Assembly (NCBI RefSeq): GCF_021404465.1 | Contig: NZ_JABFTT010000009.1 | Span: 154,838-218,837 of the forward strand | Source of the DNA: Billgrantia zhangzhouensis | Lineage (GTDB): Bacteria; Pseudomonadota; Gammaproteobacteria; Pseudomonadales; Halomonadaceae | Direction: 5' to 3' | DNA length: 64,000 nucleotides | Shown: piece after piece, positions 26,051 through 34,093 of the stretch | Layout of the letters: every line of letters begins with the position of its first letter | Numbering within the stretch: the stretch's first letter is position 1 | Notes under the pieces: model-generated | The model's database searches: none | What the model was told of the DNA's origin: nothing | What the model saw: only the letters and a program-made list of their open reading frames with translations | Translations under genes and position numbers: made by a program

Positions 26051-26217
26051 CGACGCTGCTTGCCTTGTCATCGGGAATTTAGTCCCAGTGTACTGGCTTG
26101 ACGCAGTGGCTACAGCGATTGTCAATATCAATCAGTCTGGGTGTCGTCCATCTCGACATAGCATTAACATGTGCAAGAGAAAAGCCAATCAGCGCGGTAG
26201 CGGTGCAGGGACGATAA

Positions 26218-27021
26218 ATGAGCGGCAATGAGGACTGGGCGTTACGTGCTCCACCATCCGCGAAGCTGGAGCGCATGGAGGCATTCTTCGGTGGATATGG
26301 CTTTGAGCCACACCGCCATGACACCTATGCCATTGGCCGGACGCTGGCCGGGGTGCACTGCTTTCATTATCGCAACAGCATGCGCCATAGTTTGCCGGGC
26401 GGCACCATCGTGCTACACCCGGACGAACTGCACGACGGTGAGGCGGGAACCGATGATGGATTCCGCTACCGTATCCTGTACATCGAGCCGGCCTTACTGC
26501 AGCGGGCTCTTGGCGGCAAGCCGTTGCCGTTCATACCCGAAGGCATCTCCCGTGATCCGCGGCTGTACGCGGCTACTCAGACCCTCATGCAAGGCATGGA
26601 GTGCCCAATCGATCCACTTGAGGAAGACGACGCCATCTATGACCTGGCCCAGGCATTGGCCCTGGTGGCAGGAGCACGGCGTGGGCGAAAGGCGCTGGAT
26701 TATCAGGCCGCAGAGCGCGCTCGTGAATACATTCACAGTGCGATGGACCGCGCCATCACCCTCGAAGAACTCGAACAGGCCAGTGGACGTGATCGCTGGA
26801 GATTGTCGCGTGATTTTCGAGCGCTCTATGGCACCAGCCCCTACCGTTACCTGACCATGCGTCGCCTAGATCATGTGCGTGCATTGATCGTTACAGGGCA
26901 GACGCTAACGGATGCCTCCCTGATCGCCGGCTTCTCTGATCAGAGTCACATGACTCATCACTTCACCCGTGCGTACGGCATCCCGCCGGCGCGATGGCTG
27001 CGGATGTTACATCACCACTGA
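26218..27021 (+). CDS. AraC-family regulator
   Basis: 267 residues. Cupin-like sensor domain (~15-150; FEPHRHDTYAIGRTLAGVHCF, HPDELHDGEAG) and AraC helix-turn-helix pair (~170-265; FSDQSHMTHHFTRAYGIPPARW). ATG 26218 is divergent from mtnN. AraC proteins of this kind often lie beside AzlC/AzlD or LysE exporters and respond to an amino acid; here azlCD is 3 kb downstream, behind the peptide-modification genes, so it probably controls the whole block. Confidence 0.88.
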   Translation: MSGNEDWALRAPPSAKLERMEAFFGGYGFEPHRHDTYAIGRTLAGVHCFHYRNSMRHSLPGGTIVLHPDELHDGEAGTDDGFRYRILYIEPALLQRALGGKPLPFIPEGISRDPRLYAATQTLMQGMECPIDPLEEDDAIYDLAQALALVAGARRGRKALDYQAAERAREYIHSAMDRAITLEELEQASGRDRWRLSRDFRALYGTSPYRYLTMRRLDHVRALIVTGQTLTDASLIAGFSDQSHMTHHFTRAYGIPPARWLRMLHHH

Positions 27022-27201
27022 TCTCCGCTGTCCCTGACCCTGCAGTAAACCTGCACGATCTTACAAGACCGCCTCGAATACCTCTCCCTAGACTCGACTC
27101 ATCCCATTGCAGCAAGAACCACTTCGGTTGGACTCCGCATGCCCTTGTGGCGTGTCTGCGCGGGGCTTGGTCGGTTGCTGACCTGTTGAAAAACGGATTC
27201 G

Positions 27202-27247
27202 CACCCGCTTGCGGGTGTTTCACGCGGCGCCTGAATGGTTCGGCGCC
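27202..27247 (+). promoter_or_regulatory. Two tandem hairpins in the leader of the repeat-peptide gene
   Basis: CACCCG CTTG CGGGTG (27202-27217) followed by TTT, then GGCGCC (27226-27231) pairing with GGCGCC (27242-27247). They lie 25-70 bases before the peptide start. The first is terminator-like, so an attenuator in the 5' leader is possible; function is inferred from structure only. Confidence 0.45.
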
Positions 27248-27271
27248 ACATAACCAAGAGAGGAAGGCGGG

Positions 27272-27475
27272 ATGAACTTCATTACTAGCATCTCCACCAT
27301 CGGCGGAACTGTAGGCGGAACCGTGGGCGGAACAGTCGGCGGCACCGTGGGAGGAACGGTTGGCGGCACTGTGGGAGGAACGGTTGGCGGCACTGTGGGA
27401 GGAACGGTCGGTGGCACTGTGGGCGGCACCTTTGCTGTCGGTGGCCTGCAGCTCAATGACCGCCTGACCAAGTAA
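27272..27475 (+). CDS. GGTV-repeat peptide, candidate RiPP precursor
   Basis: 67 residues: ten-residue start MNFITSISTI, ten GGTV units plus one GGTF (residues 11-54), then AVGGLQLNDRLTK. Supported as a real gene by an AGGAAGGCGGG ribosome site, its place directly before a radical SAM/SPASM gene, and the fact that all sequence differences between the first ten 12-base units fall at third codon positions. It is not a known leader type: the N-terminal part is very short, so recognition may use the C-terminal tail. I expect the Thr/Val side chains or Gly alpha-carbons to be modified. No Cys, Lys or Trp occurs in the repeat, so thioether or Trp-Lys cross-links are excluded there. The precursor role is inferred from context. 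Confidence 0.72.
   Translation: MNFITSISTIGGTVGGTVGGTVGGTVGGTVGGTVGGTVGGTVGGTVGGTVGGTFAVGGLQLNDRLTK
27302..27433 (+). repeat. Eleven tandem 12-base units coding GGT(V/F)
   Basis: Unit pattern GGN GGN ACN GTN repeated ten times, the eleventh ending TTT. A 24-base higher-order unit (GGAGGAACGGTY then GGYGGCACTGTG) recurs three times in the middle. The antisense reading (PPTV repeats) is a shadow. Confidence 0.95.
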
Positions 27476-27480
27476 CCGGG

Positions 27481-27515
27481 CGAAGGCGGTGTCCGGCATC
27501 GTGACACCGCCTTCG
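27481..27515 (+). terminator. Perfect 13-bp hairpin between peptide gene and radical SAM gene
   Basis: CGAAGGCGGTGTC (27481-27493) and GACACCGCCTTCG (27503-27515) with a 9-base loop, starting six bases after the peptide stop. No T-run follows. Such structures between a precursor gene and its enzyme genes often let partial read-through keep the peptide message more abundant. Confidence 0.6.
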
Positions 27516-27550
27516 GGTGACAGTCTCCACGGAACCACGGAGCGTGCCAG

Positions 27551-29053
27551 TTGAAAACCGCAGTTGAAACCGAAGCCTATGTCCTGTCCAAGGACGTAGT
27601 TCAGACCAGAGTCGGTGAGCGTTTCGCCACCTATCATCGACGACTCGGAGGCCTATTCTTTCTGGACGATGCCGCCCAGGAGCAGCTCCTAAGCTTCCAA
27701 CAGCCACGCCAGGTGCCCATCAGCACTCTTTCCGGCGATGCCGACAACCGCACCGACGAGCTGATCCAACAGCTGATTGCACGCCGCATCCTTGTTCGAC
27801 CGAGCGACCAACACACAACACTCACCATGCCCTCGACGCTGGAGAAGAAGGTCAACATCATTCAGCTTATCCTCGCTAACGCGTGCAATTTCGGTTGCAC
27901 CTACTGCTTTGAAGGTGTGCAGGGCAAGGAAATGTCTGCTGAAGACGAATTCAACAAGGTCGACACCTCGCGCCTGATTGCTCGCGAAGGGATCAAGGTT
28001 AACATCGAGGATTCGATCTATGCGTCGAAGGAGCGCTTCGACCACCAGTACGACCCGAAGAACCGTTCGATGAAGCCCGCCGACGGCATCGCCTATGTCG
28101 AGTCGGCGCTCGCCGTGGCACGCTCCGCCGGCGTGTTTGAAGTGATGCTGCAGTTCTTCGGAGGCGAACCGCTGCTCAACTGGCGCACCATCGAAGCGGT
28201 GCTGGAGCGCTTCGGCAACGGCGAACGCGACGGCATGACGATTCATTACTCGACCGTCACCAACGGCTCGTTGATCACCGACGAAATAGCCGAAACCTTC
28301 GCTAGGTACCAGGTTGCTGTATGCGTTAGCTTCGATTCCCCAACCAGCCCAAGCCGGCCATTGAAGAATGGCGAGGACAGCACGCCGGTAGTGATGCAAG
28401 GACTGAGACTACTGCAAAAGTACGACAATCGCGTGGCAATTAATGCCGCGTTGACCTCGGCCACCTGGAGTGACTTCAACGAATCCATCGTCGACTTGGC
28501 GGTAGATGTCGGTGCACGGGAAATTGGGGTAGTAGTCGACTTCGATCCGACCTTCTATGCCAGCTTCGGCGCCGAGAACATCGTCGAACACCTATGGCAA
28601 GTGGTGGAGTATGGACGTAGCCACGGCGTGGTGCTCACCGGCTACTGGCACCAAATCTTTCAAGTGATGCTCGGCTTCGACAGTGTTAGTCATAGGGGCT
28701 TCAAAAACTGCTCGGCCAAGGGGGCGCAATTCAGTATCGAGCCCAATGGCTCGGTGTTTGCCTGCAAAGCCGGTTCTACGCTGTTGGGTGATATCCGCGA
28801 CGGGGTAAACATCCTCGATTCAGAGCCCTATCTGGAGCACGCCAGCCTGCGGCGCGACAACCCGGAGTTCTGTCGCGGCTGCGAAATCGAGGGATTCTGT
28901 GGAGGACTGTGTCTGGGGCCTCTGGAGAAAAAATACGCGTCGGTCGGTGCCGTTGAGCCCTCGGCATGCGATTTCTACCGTGGCATTACTAGAAAGCACA
29001 TCGAATCTCTCAAACCGTACGAAATTGCCACCTTCGACCTCCAACCTACCTGA
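27551..29053 (+). CDS. Radical SAM/SPASM peptide-modifying enzyme
   Basis: 500 residues. Residues 1-100 form an N-terminal domain that could be a peptide-recognition (RRE/PqqD-like) module. The radical SAM cluster motif is C112-N-F-G-C116-T-Y-C119. The SAM-binding region includes FFGGEPLLNW. The C-terminal SPASM domain has C387, C405, C441, C444, C450, C454 and C473, enough for two auxiliary 4Fe-4S clusters as in PqqE and AlbA. Such enzymes abstract hydrogen from peptide side chains or alpha-carbons using SAM. Start is TTG 27551 with CACGGAGCG before it; no other start precedes the conserved part. Next gene follows 16 bases later. Substrate most likely the GGTV peptide. Confidence 0.88.
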   Translation: MKTAVETEAYVLSKDVVQTRVGERFATYHRRLGGLFFLDDAAQEQLLSFQQPRQVPISTLSGDADNRTDELIQQLIARRILVRPSDQHTTLTMPSTLEKKVNIIQLILANACNFGCTYCFEGVQGKEMSAEDEFNKVDTSRLIAREGIKVNIEDSIYASKERFDHQYDPKNRSMKPADGIAYVESALAVARSAGVFEVMLQFFGGEPLLNWRTIEAVLERFGNGERDGMTIHYSTVTNGSLITDEIAETFARYQVAVCVSFDSPTSPSRPLKNGEDSTPVVMQGLRLLQKYDNRVAINAALTSATWSDFNESIVDLAVDVGAREIGVVVDFDPTFYASFGAENIVEHLWQVVEYGRSHGVVLTGYWHQIFQVMLGFDSVSHRGFKNCSAKGAQFSIEPNGSVFACKAGSTLLGDIRDGVNILDSEPYLEHASLRRDNPEFCRGCEIEGFCGGLCLGPLEKKYASVGAVEPSACDFYRGITRKHIESLKPYEIATFDLQPT

Positions 29054-29069
29054 CCCGAGGGATACGTAG

Positions 29070-29807
29070 ATGCATACCTCAATGGTGCAGCCTCAGAAGG
29101 TCTTCTCAGCCCATGTTGACTACATTCGCAAGGGTTACTGCGTAGTGGACATGCCAGTTATGTCGCGCGACGTTCAAGGTTCTTTCGAAAATATGCCGCG
29201 TGACGGCCACAGTCTCGGTCGTCTACGACAGATCCGCTTGTCGCAGTACATCGGTTTCTGGGATGAGAGCGAATGGGTTTTCGCCGTCCTGCCCCAGCGC
29301 AAGTACATCCAGTCAGCGCGCTACATCAAGCTCGAAGAAGCGGGTGGAATCCCTCGTCACCGCGAGCAATTGGAAGTCGATCCCTCGCCACTGATTGCTC
29401 GTGTGCTAGACAACCTGCCGATTGAGCTGAATGAGATGGTTCAGGTTAACGTCAACCAGATTCGCGTCACCGCCAACGCTCAATACCGGGGTGTGACAGT
29501 ACCAGAGGGACCTCATCGCGATGGCCACGAGTACAGCGTCATCGCTGTCGTTCGCCGCGAGAATGTGATCGGCGGTGAGACCCAGGTGATCGATCCGCTG
29601 ACCAACCAAGTGGTACATCGCCAGGTACTGGAAGCAAATCAGGCGATCATCATCGACGACGAGCGCTATATCCATTATGCCACCGACATTGAGCCGGCAA
29701 CTGGAGAGTTGGGTTACCGTGACATCTGGGTGATTGAAATCAACCGATGGGAAAACCGTGCCTACGGTCGGGCACATGAACGCGAGGCGATGGCGAGTGG
29801 CAGCTAA
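29070..29807 (+). CDS. Fe(II)/2-oxoglutarate oxygenase, PF10014 (IDO-like) family
   Basis: 245 residues. Metal triad H149-R-D151 and H202, in GPHRDGHEYSVIAV and DERYIHYATDIEP, and an Arg near 217 (GYRDIWVIEI) for 2-oxoglutarate. The spacing matches the isoleucine-dioxygenase family (PF10014), whose studied members hydroxylate free aliphatic amino acids. It may hydroxylate Val or Thr released from, or still within, the GGTV peptide. Overlaps AzlC by one base, so it is clearly in one operon with the exporter. Confidence 0.85.
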   Translation: MHTSMVQPQKVFSAHVDYIRKGYCVVDMPVMSRDVQGSFENMPRDGHSLGRLRQIRLSQYIGFWDESEWVFAVLPQRKYIQSARYIKLEEAGGIPRHREQLEVDPSPLIARVLDNLPIELNEMVQVNVNQIRVTANAQYRGVTVPEGPHRDGHEYSVIAVVRRENVIGGETQVIDPLTNQVVHRQVLEANQAIIIDDERYIHYATDIEPATGELGYRDIWVIEINRWENRAYGRAHEREAMASGS

Positions 29808-30538
29808 TGAGCGAAGTACAACCGAGCGCAGGTGACGAATTTGCACCACCATTTGGTAGCAGCAAAGCGGACACGCTGCGGCGAGTGGCTCCAGCGGCGA
29901 TTGCGGTCGTGCCGGTCAGCATGCTATTCGGCGTGCTAGCCGTACGCACCGACTGGTCGCTGCTGGAAGTGGTTGCCATAAGCTTGCTGGGCTTCTCCGG
30001 CAGCGGGCAGTTCGCCTTGCTACCCCTTGTCGAATCCGGTGCCAGCTTTTTCACCATGCTCCTGGTCACTGCCTCAATCAACTGTCGCTACTTGCCAATC
30101 GCTTATACGTCGGCCACGCGCCTGCCGTCCGCGGTTGGCAAGCGAGCCTGCGTGGCCCACATGCTGGGCGACGAGGCTTATGCCACGGAGCACGAGCGAG
30201 ATAGCGGCCCTCGCGTGTGTTGGATTCGTGTCACCATCTTCACTACATGGGTGATAGCCGGGTTACTCGGTGCGTTGCTAGGTCAAGTTATCCCGACTGC
30301 CTGGCTTGGAGCCGATATGAACCTTGGATACCCCGCCAGCGTGGTGCTGATGTATCTGTCGGTCTCGCAGTTGCGAGCCAGACTTTGGAGTAAAGAGCAG
30401 CAGCGACCGGCAGTATTGGCTGCAGCCGTGTTGAGCGCGGGCGTGGCACTTTTGCTCATCCAGTTATTCGGGCCGGTGTACTTCTGGATTCCGAGCGTTC
30501 TGCTCGCGACTTTCATTCTGGGGAGAGCGTGGTCATGA
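29807..30538 (+). CDS. azlC: AzlC-family amino-acid exporter subunit
   Basis: 243 residues. After a ~25-residue polar start come about seven membrane spans with the family pattern LLGFSGSGQFALLPLVESGAS and NCRYLPIAYTSATRLP. With AzlD it forms an inner-membrane exporter of branched-chain amino acids or analogues (BrnFE/YgaZH group). Its coupling to a radical SAM enzyme and an amino-acid oxygenase suggests export of an unusual small amino acid. The gene overlaps both neighbours. Confidence 0.88.
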   Translation: MSEVQPSAGDEFAPPFGSSKADTLRRVAPAAIAVVPVSMLFGVLAVRTDWSLLEVVAISLLGFSGSGQFALLPLVESGASFFTMLLVTASINCRYLPIAYTSATRLPSAVGKRACVAHMLGDEAYATEHERDSGPRVCWIRVTIFTTWVIAGLLGALLGQVIPTAWLGADMNLGYPASVVLMYLSVSQLRARLWSKEQQRPAVLAAAVLSAGVALLLIQLFGPVYFWIPSVLLATFILGRAWS

Positions 30539-30846
30539 GCGAGTCCGTACTGGTGGCAATTGCGGCGCTATTCACCACCAGCTGTCTGGTTCGTATCGCG
30601 CCGACGTTCATCTCGTTGCGAATCAACCCAAGCACACAGCGCTATCTGGAACGACTGCTGCCGGCAGCAGTATTCATCAACTTCGCTGTCTACATTGCAT
30701 ACAGCGAGATAGCACGCGAGCCGGCTCCGGCATTGATATCCCTAGTGGTGGTCGGTGCCGTTGCCCTATTCAGTCTTTTGGGTCTGATTGGCACCGCCGT
30801 GCTGGGGGCCACGCTTTATTTTTTATTAATATATATTAATGGTTGA
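30535..30846 (+). CDS. azlD: AzlD-family amino-acid exporter subunit
   Basis: 103 residues with four membrane spans; typical AzlD size, with TTSCLVRIAPTF and the central RYLERLLPAAV motif. ATGA overlap with azlC. Last gene of the peptide-modification operon. The 219 bases that follow (30847-31065) are AT-rich and hold no gene or clear terminator that I can see. Confidence 0.85.
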   Translation: MSESVLVAIAALFTTSCLVRIAPTFISLRINPSTQRYLERLLPAAVFINFAVYIAYSEIAREPAPALISLVVVGAVALFSLLGLIGTAVLGATLYFLLIYING

Positions 30847-31065
30847 TATATTATGGTGGCGTCCCTATGATTTTCCTGGTTAAATGCTTAGAAAGTGGAC
30901 TTTACGCTCTTTTAGCATCCATCAGGGAGCCCTCCCACGGAAGTTCGCTTCTGCTCATCATATCGCCTTTGGGTCAAACTTCTACTTCACCTGACTAGTC
31001 AACTTTCATCAATAGAGGCGGTTAGGTGACGATTTTTTCCTTAAGTATTTACACGAGAGCTGGCT

Positions 31066-31650
31066 ATGAAAATGGAATCCCTCAAGAAGCTCCACCAAAG
31101 TATGCGTGTGCTTGGTGTTGATATGCAGAAATTTCAGGTACGTTTAGGCGCGGCTGAGTTCGACTGTCTTTTCTCCACTCGTGACGACCCTTTTGTCCTT
31201 GCTTTGACATCACGTGGGCTAAATCCTCGTTTTTTTCGGTTTGTCGTGAACCGCGGCTACTGGATTCGTGACTATTTAGGAGATCTGTATGGACCCTTGG
31301 TTGAGGTGTTAAAAATTGATGGAAGCTCTGGGAAGCGTCTTGTTCCAAAGGACTTCCTTGTACAGCTAGATGCTGCTATCCCTCATGCTGCGACCCAGCT
31401 TTGGGTGCCTGAACCGCATGTGATCGTTCAGCTGAGAGCTGACTTAGAAGAAGCTGGCCGCCCCTACTTCGATACATGGATTTACTGGGACTCAGAATCA
31501 AATCGATCACCGCGCAAAGAAAACATGGTAAAGACACTGGAGGCGTTGGGTCCTGAAGCACTTGAGTATTCGAAGCGAATGAATGCATCCAGCAAGTGGA
31601 GTATGACCCCGACTAGCCGTACCTGGAAAAGTGAGCGGAGGAGCACATAA
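31066..31650 (+). CDS. Unassigned protein, possibly DUF6037-like
   Basis: 194 residues, soluble, mixed alpha/beta, with LGAAEFDCLFSTRDDPFVLALTS and a basic, low-complexity tail (SKWSMTPTSRTWKSERRST). The start resembles what I remember of DUF6037 proteins, which are small, function unknown and sometimes found in defence contexts, but this is weak. Base use is more AT-rich than the neighbours, suggesting recent transfer. It sits alone between azlD and the mtnN remnant; the tail may be frame-altered by the junction just downstream. Confidence 0.55.
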   Translation: MKMESLKKLHQSMRVLGVDMQKFQVRLGAAEFDCLFSTRDDPFVLALTSRGLNPRFFRFVVNRGYWIRDYLGDLYGPLVEVLKIDGSSGKRLVPKDFLVQLDAAIPHAATQLWVPEPHVIVQLRADLEEAGRPYFDTWIYWDSESNRSPRKENMVKTLEALGPEALEYSKRMNASSKWSMTPTSRTWKSERRST

Positions 31651-31667
31651 GATGCCGCCGTGAGGTC

Positions 31668-32025
31668 TGTCCACCATCTCGGCGGCGATGGCGGCATAGG
31701 CCTCGCCCGAGACGATGTTGGCCCCGGTGGAGAGCGTCGCCTCGGGAATGCCAGGAATGCGTAGTGGCAGGGGAACGATTGCCGGCAGGTCGAGAAAGGG
31801 CGTGGTGCCCTTTTCGAAGCCCTGCGGTGAGGCGTCCCTGCGGAGCAAGAGCGGCCAGGGCCGCGGTGAGCTCCACGGCCGCCTCCACCGGGCCGACACC
31901 GGTCATGGTCGGGGTAAAACGCTGCTTGAGATCGGGCCGTATTCGGCCTCGGCGGCCATCGCGAAGAGCACGTCGTGGCCGCCCAGTGCTGTCAATGTCG
32001 GCGGTATACGCCGTGCTGCGCTCAT
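31668..32025 (-). pseudogene. 3'-truncated, decayed mtnN copy (right border of block)
   Basis: Reading down from ATG 32025 gives MSAARRIPPTLTALGG then VLFAMAAEAEYGP, clearly the start of an MTAN protein but a different allele from the copy at 25370-26050. One lost base after EYGP shifts the frame; 101 bases are deleted further on; the 3' half of the gene is absent. The monooxygenase gene ends 13 bases upstream on the same strand, so this end is probably the original host position of mtnN. Confidence 0.88.
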
Positions 32026-32038
32026 GCGTTCCATGGCC

Positions 32039-32371
32039 TCAGGCATCGCTATCGTTGCCGACTGTCTGAATGACCTCGAACCCCTCGAAGTTCGGCGGGC
32101 CCAGGTAGAGCCCCTCGCGCTTGCTCTGGCCGGCGTTGGCGTGGGCCTTGCGGAACGCCTCGGAGTGCGTCCAGGCCTCGAAATCCTCGCGCGAGCGCCA
32201 CACGGTATGCGAGGCGTATAGCACGTGGTCTTCCTTCTCGGGGCCGCGCAGCATATGAAACTCGACGAAGCCGGGCAGGCCCTGCAGGTGGGTTTCCCGC
32301 TCCAGCCAGATCTGCTCGAACTCTTCCACTCGCTCGGGGTTGACCCGAAAACGATTCATGGCGATGAACAC
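32039..32371 (-). CDS. Antibiotic-biosynthesis-monooxygenase (ABM) fold protein
   Basis: 110 residues from GTG 32371 (AAGGAGC just before). The segments VFIAMNRFRVNPERVEEFEQ and SHTVWRSREDFEAWTHSEAF are typical of the ferredoxin-like ABM/HmoA group, some of which degrade haem. Catalytic residues for haem cleavage cannot be confirmed by eye. Probably once co-transcribed with the mtnN copy that begins 13 bases downstream. Confidence 0.82.
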   Translation of the reverse strand: MFIAMNRFRVNPERVEEFEQIWLERETHLQGLPGFVEFHMLRGPEKEDHVLYASHTVWRSREDFEAWTHSEAFRKAHANAGQSKREGLYLGPPNFEGFEVIQTVGNDSDA

Positions 32372-32470
32372 GATATTGCTCCTTGTGGTCAGCGACTGAT
32401 GGTCACCGAACGACGATGACACCGACATCGGTAGTGGGCAAGGGATGAGCTGCTTTCCATACCATGGGGG

Positions 32471-34093
32471 TCAATCGTATGACTGCGGCTCCATCCTCCA
32501 GCCCTGCTCAGTAGCGAGCAAGCGATCGGTCAAGCCGAGGTTATCCAGAAAGACGTCATCATGCGACACCACGATCAGTGCGCCCTGGTAGCTGCGCAGC
32601 ATGGCCTCCAGAGCCTGTGCCGAGGGCAAATCCAGGTGGTTGTTCGGCTCATCGAGTAACAGCAGCTGCGGTGGCGTGTCGGCGTAGAGCAGGCAAGCGA
32701 GAGCTGCCTTCAACCGTTCACCACCGCTCAGTGACCCACTTGGCGTCGCTATCTTCGGCGCATCGATCCCCAGTTGCGCCAAGCGCATGCGCAGGTCCGC
32801 CTCGGTCGCCGTGCGATTGGCCGAGCGTAACTGCTCGAGCACCGTCTTTTCCGGGGCCAGGTTCTCCAGTTGCTGGTCCAGATAGGCGCTCTCGGGCGTC
32901 ACCTTGCAAACACCGGCCAAGGGCGTCACCTTGCCCGCCATCACGCGCAGCAAGGTGGATTTTCCACAGCCGTTGGGGCCGATGACACCCACGCGCTGCT
33001 GCCCGCTCACGATCAGGCTAGTAGAGCGGGTGGCTTGCGCGACGTAAGGCAGCTCCACGCCATCCAGTTCGGCCACGCGACTTTTTGCTGGCGGCGCAAC
33101 GGGGAGGTCATGCAGGGCGATGGGCGCCTCATCTTCGACATGCTGAGCGGCATCTTTCACGCCCTGATTGAGCTGTGCCAGGCGGGCCGCCTGATGCCGG
33201 CGCAGTGCCCCCGAGGATGCTTCGCTGCGTTCTTTCTGCCCATCCAGAAGCAACTTGGCTTGATTGGCCTCCTTGCCTTGCCGATAGCCGCGTGCCTGGC
33301 GCCGCTGCTGTCGTTCCAGTTGCTTGCGCATCGCCCATGCCTCACGCTGGCGCTCGCGCTTACGCTCGGCCAGCGTCTCCAGGGCATTATGTCGCTCATG
33401 AGCCTTGGCCTCGGCATAAAAGGCGTAATTGCCCCCGTAGCTTTGCAGCCCCAGAGAAGAAAGCTCCACAATGCGCTCCATGGCGTTCAGTAGCTGCCTA
33501 TCGTGACTGACCACGATCAGCCCGCGTGGCCAGCGTTGCAGCTGTTCGATCAGCGCCTGCCGATTCGGCCGGTCGAGATGGTTGCTTGGCTCATCGAGGA
33601 TCAGAAAGTCGGCATTCGACAGCATGGCGCCTATCAGGGAAACCCGCATCGCCTCGCCGCCGCTAAGTACGCTGGCCGGTGAATCGGCGTCAAGGTGGCC
33701 CAAACCATTGGACTCCAGCTCCAGGCGCAGGCGCGACGGCAAGTCCCAGTCGTCTCCTACGGCATCGAAATCCTCCACTGCCGTACTGCCCGACTCGATG
33801 CGCGCCAGCGCATCCAGGGTATGCTTAACCCCCGCCAGCGTTGCCACTGTTGCAGCATCAGGATGGACCACTTGTTGGGCGAGATAGTGTACGTTGCCGG
33901 AGCGTCGACAGTGCCCGGAGGTGGGCGGTAACAATCCGGCCAGGATGCGTGCCAGCAAAGTCTTGCCCACGCCATTGCGACCAACCAGCCCCGTAGAACG
34001 CATGTCGAACTGCTCGTGGAGGCCGGAGAAAAGCACTCTGCCGTCGGGCAAAGCGTAAGAAACGTCGTGGAGTACGAGATGTCTATTCGTCAT
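32471..34093 (-). CDS. ABC-F family ATPase
   Basis: 540 residues, two ABC domains and no membrane part. Walker A GRNGVGKT (~38-45) and GPNGCGKST (~371); signatures LSGGEAMR and LSGGERLK; Walker B FLILDEPSNHLD and LLLLDEPNNHLD; a charged coiled-coil linker (~235-300; RKRERQREAWAMRKQLERQQ). ABC-F proteins act on the ribosome, in translation quality control or antibiotic protection; which applies here cannot be told. Confidence 0.92.
   Translation of the reverse strand: MTNRHLVLHDVSYALPDGRVLFSGLHEQFDMRSTGLVGRNGVGKTLLARILAGLLPPTSGHCRRSGNVHYLAQQVVHPDAATVATLAGVKHTLDALARIESGSTAVEDFDAVGDDWDLPSRLRLELESNGLGHLDADSPASVLSGGEAMRVSLIGAMLSNADFLILDEPSNHLDRPNRQALIEQLQRWPRGLIVVSHDRQLLNAMERIVELSSLGLQSYGGNYAFYAEAKAHERHNALETLAERKRERQREAWAMRKQLERQQRRQARGYRQGKEANQAKLLLDGQKERSEASSGALRRHQAARLAQLNQGVKDAAQHVEDEAPIALHDLPVAPPAKSRVAELDGVELPYVAQATRSTSLIVSGQQRVGVIGPNGCGKSTLLRVMAGKVTPLAGVCKVTPESAYLDQQLENLAPEKTVLEQLRSANRTATEADLRMRLAQLGIDAPKIATPSGSLSGGERLKAALACLLYADTPPQLLLLDEPNNHLDLPSAQALEAMLRSYQGALIVVSHDDVFLDNLGLTDRLLATEQGWRMEPQSYD

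Noticed and set aside
27302..27433. CRISPR-like tandem repeat
   Set aside because: Units are contiguous 12-mers without spacers and sit inside a good reading frame.
27220..27507. Minus-strand ORF rich in PPTV repeats opposite the GGTV peptide
   Set aside because: It is the complement of the repeat; third-position variation is silent only in the plus-strand frame, and no ribosome site or context supports the minus frame.
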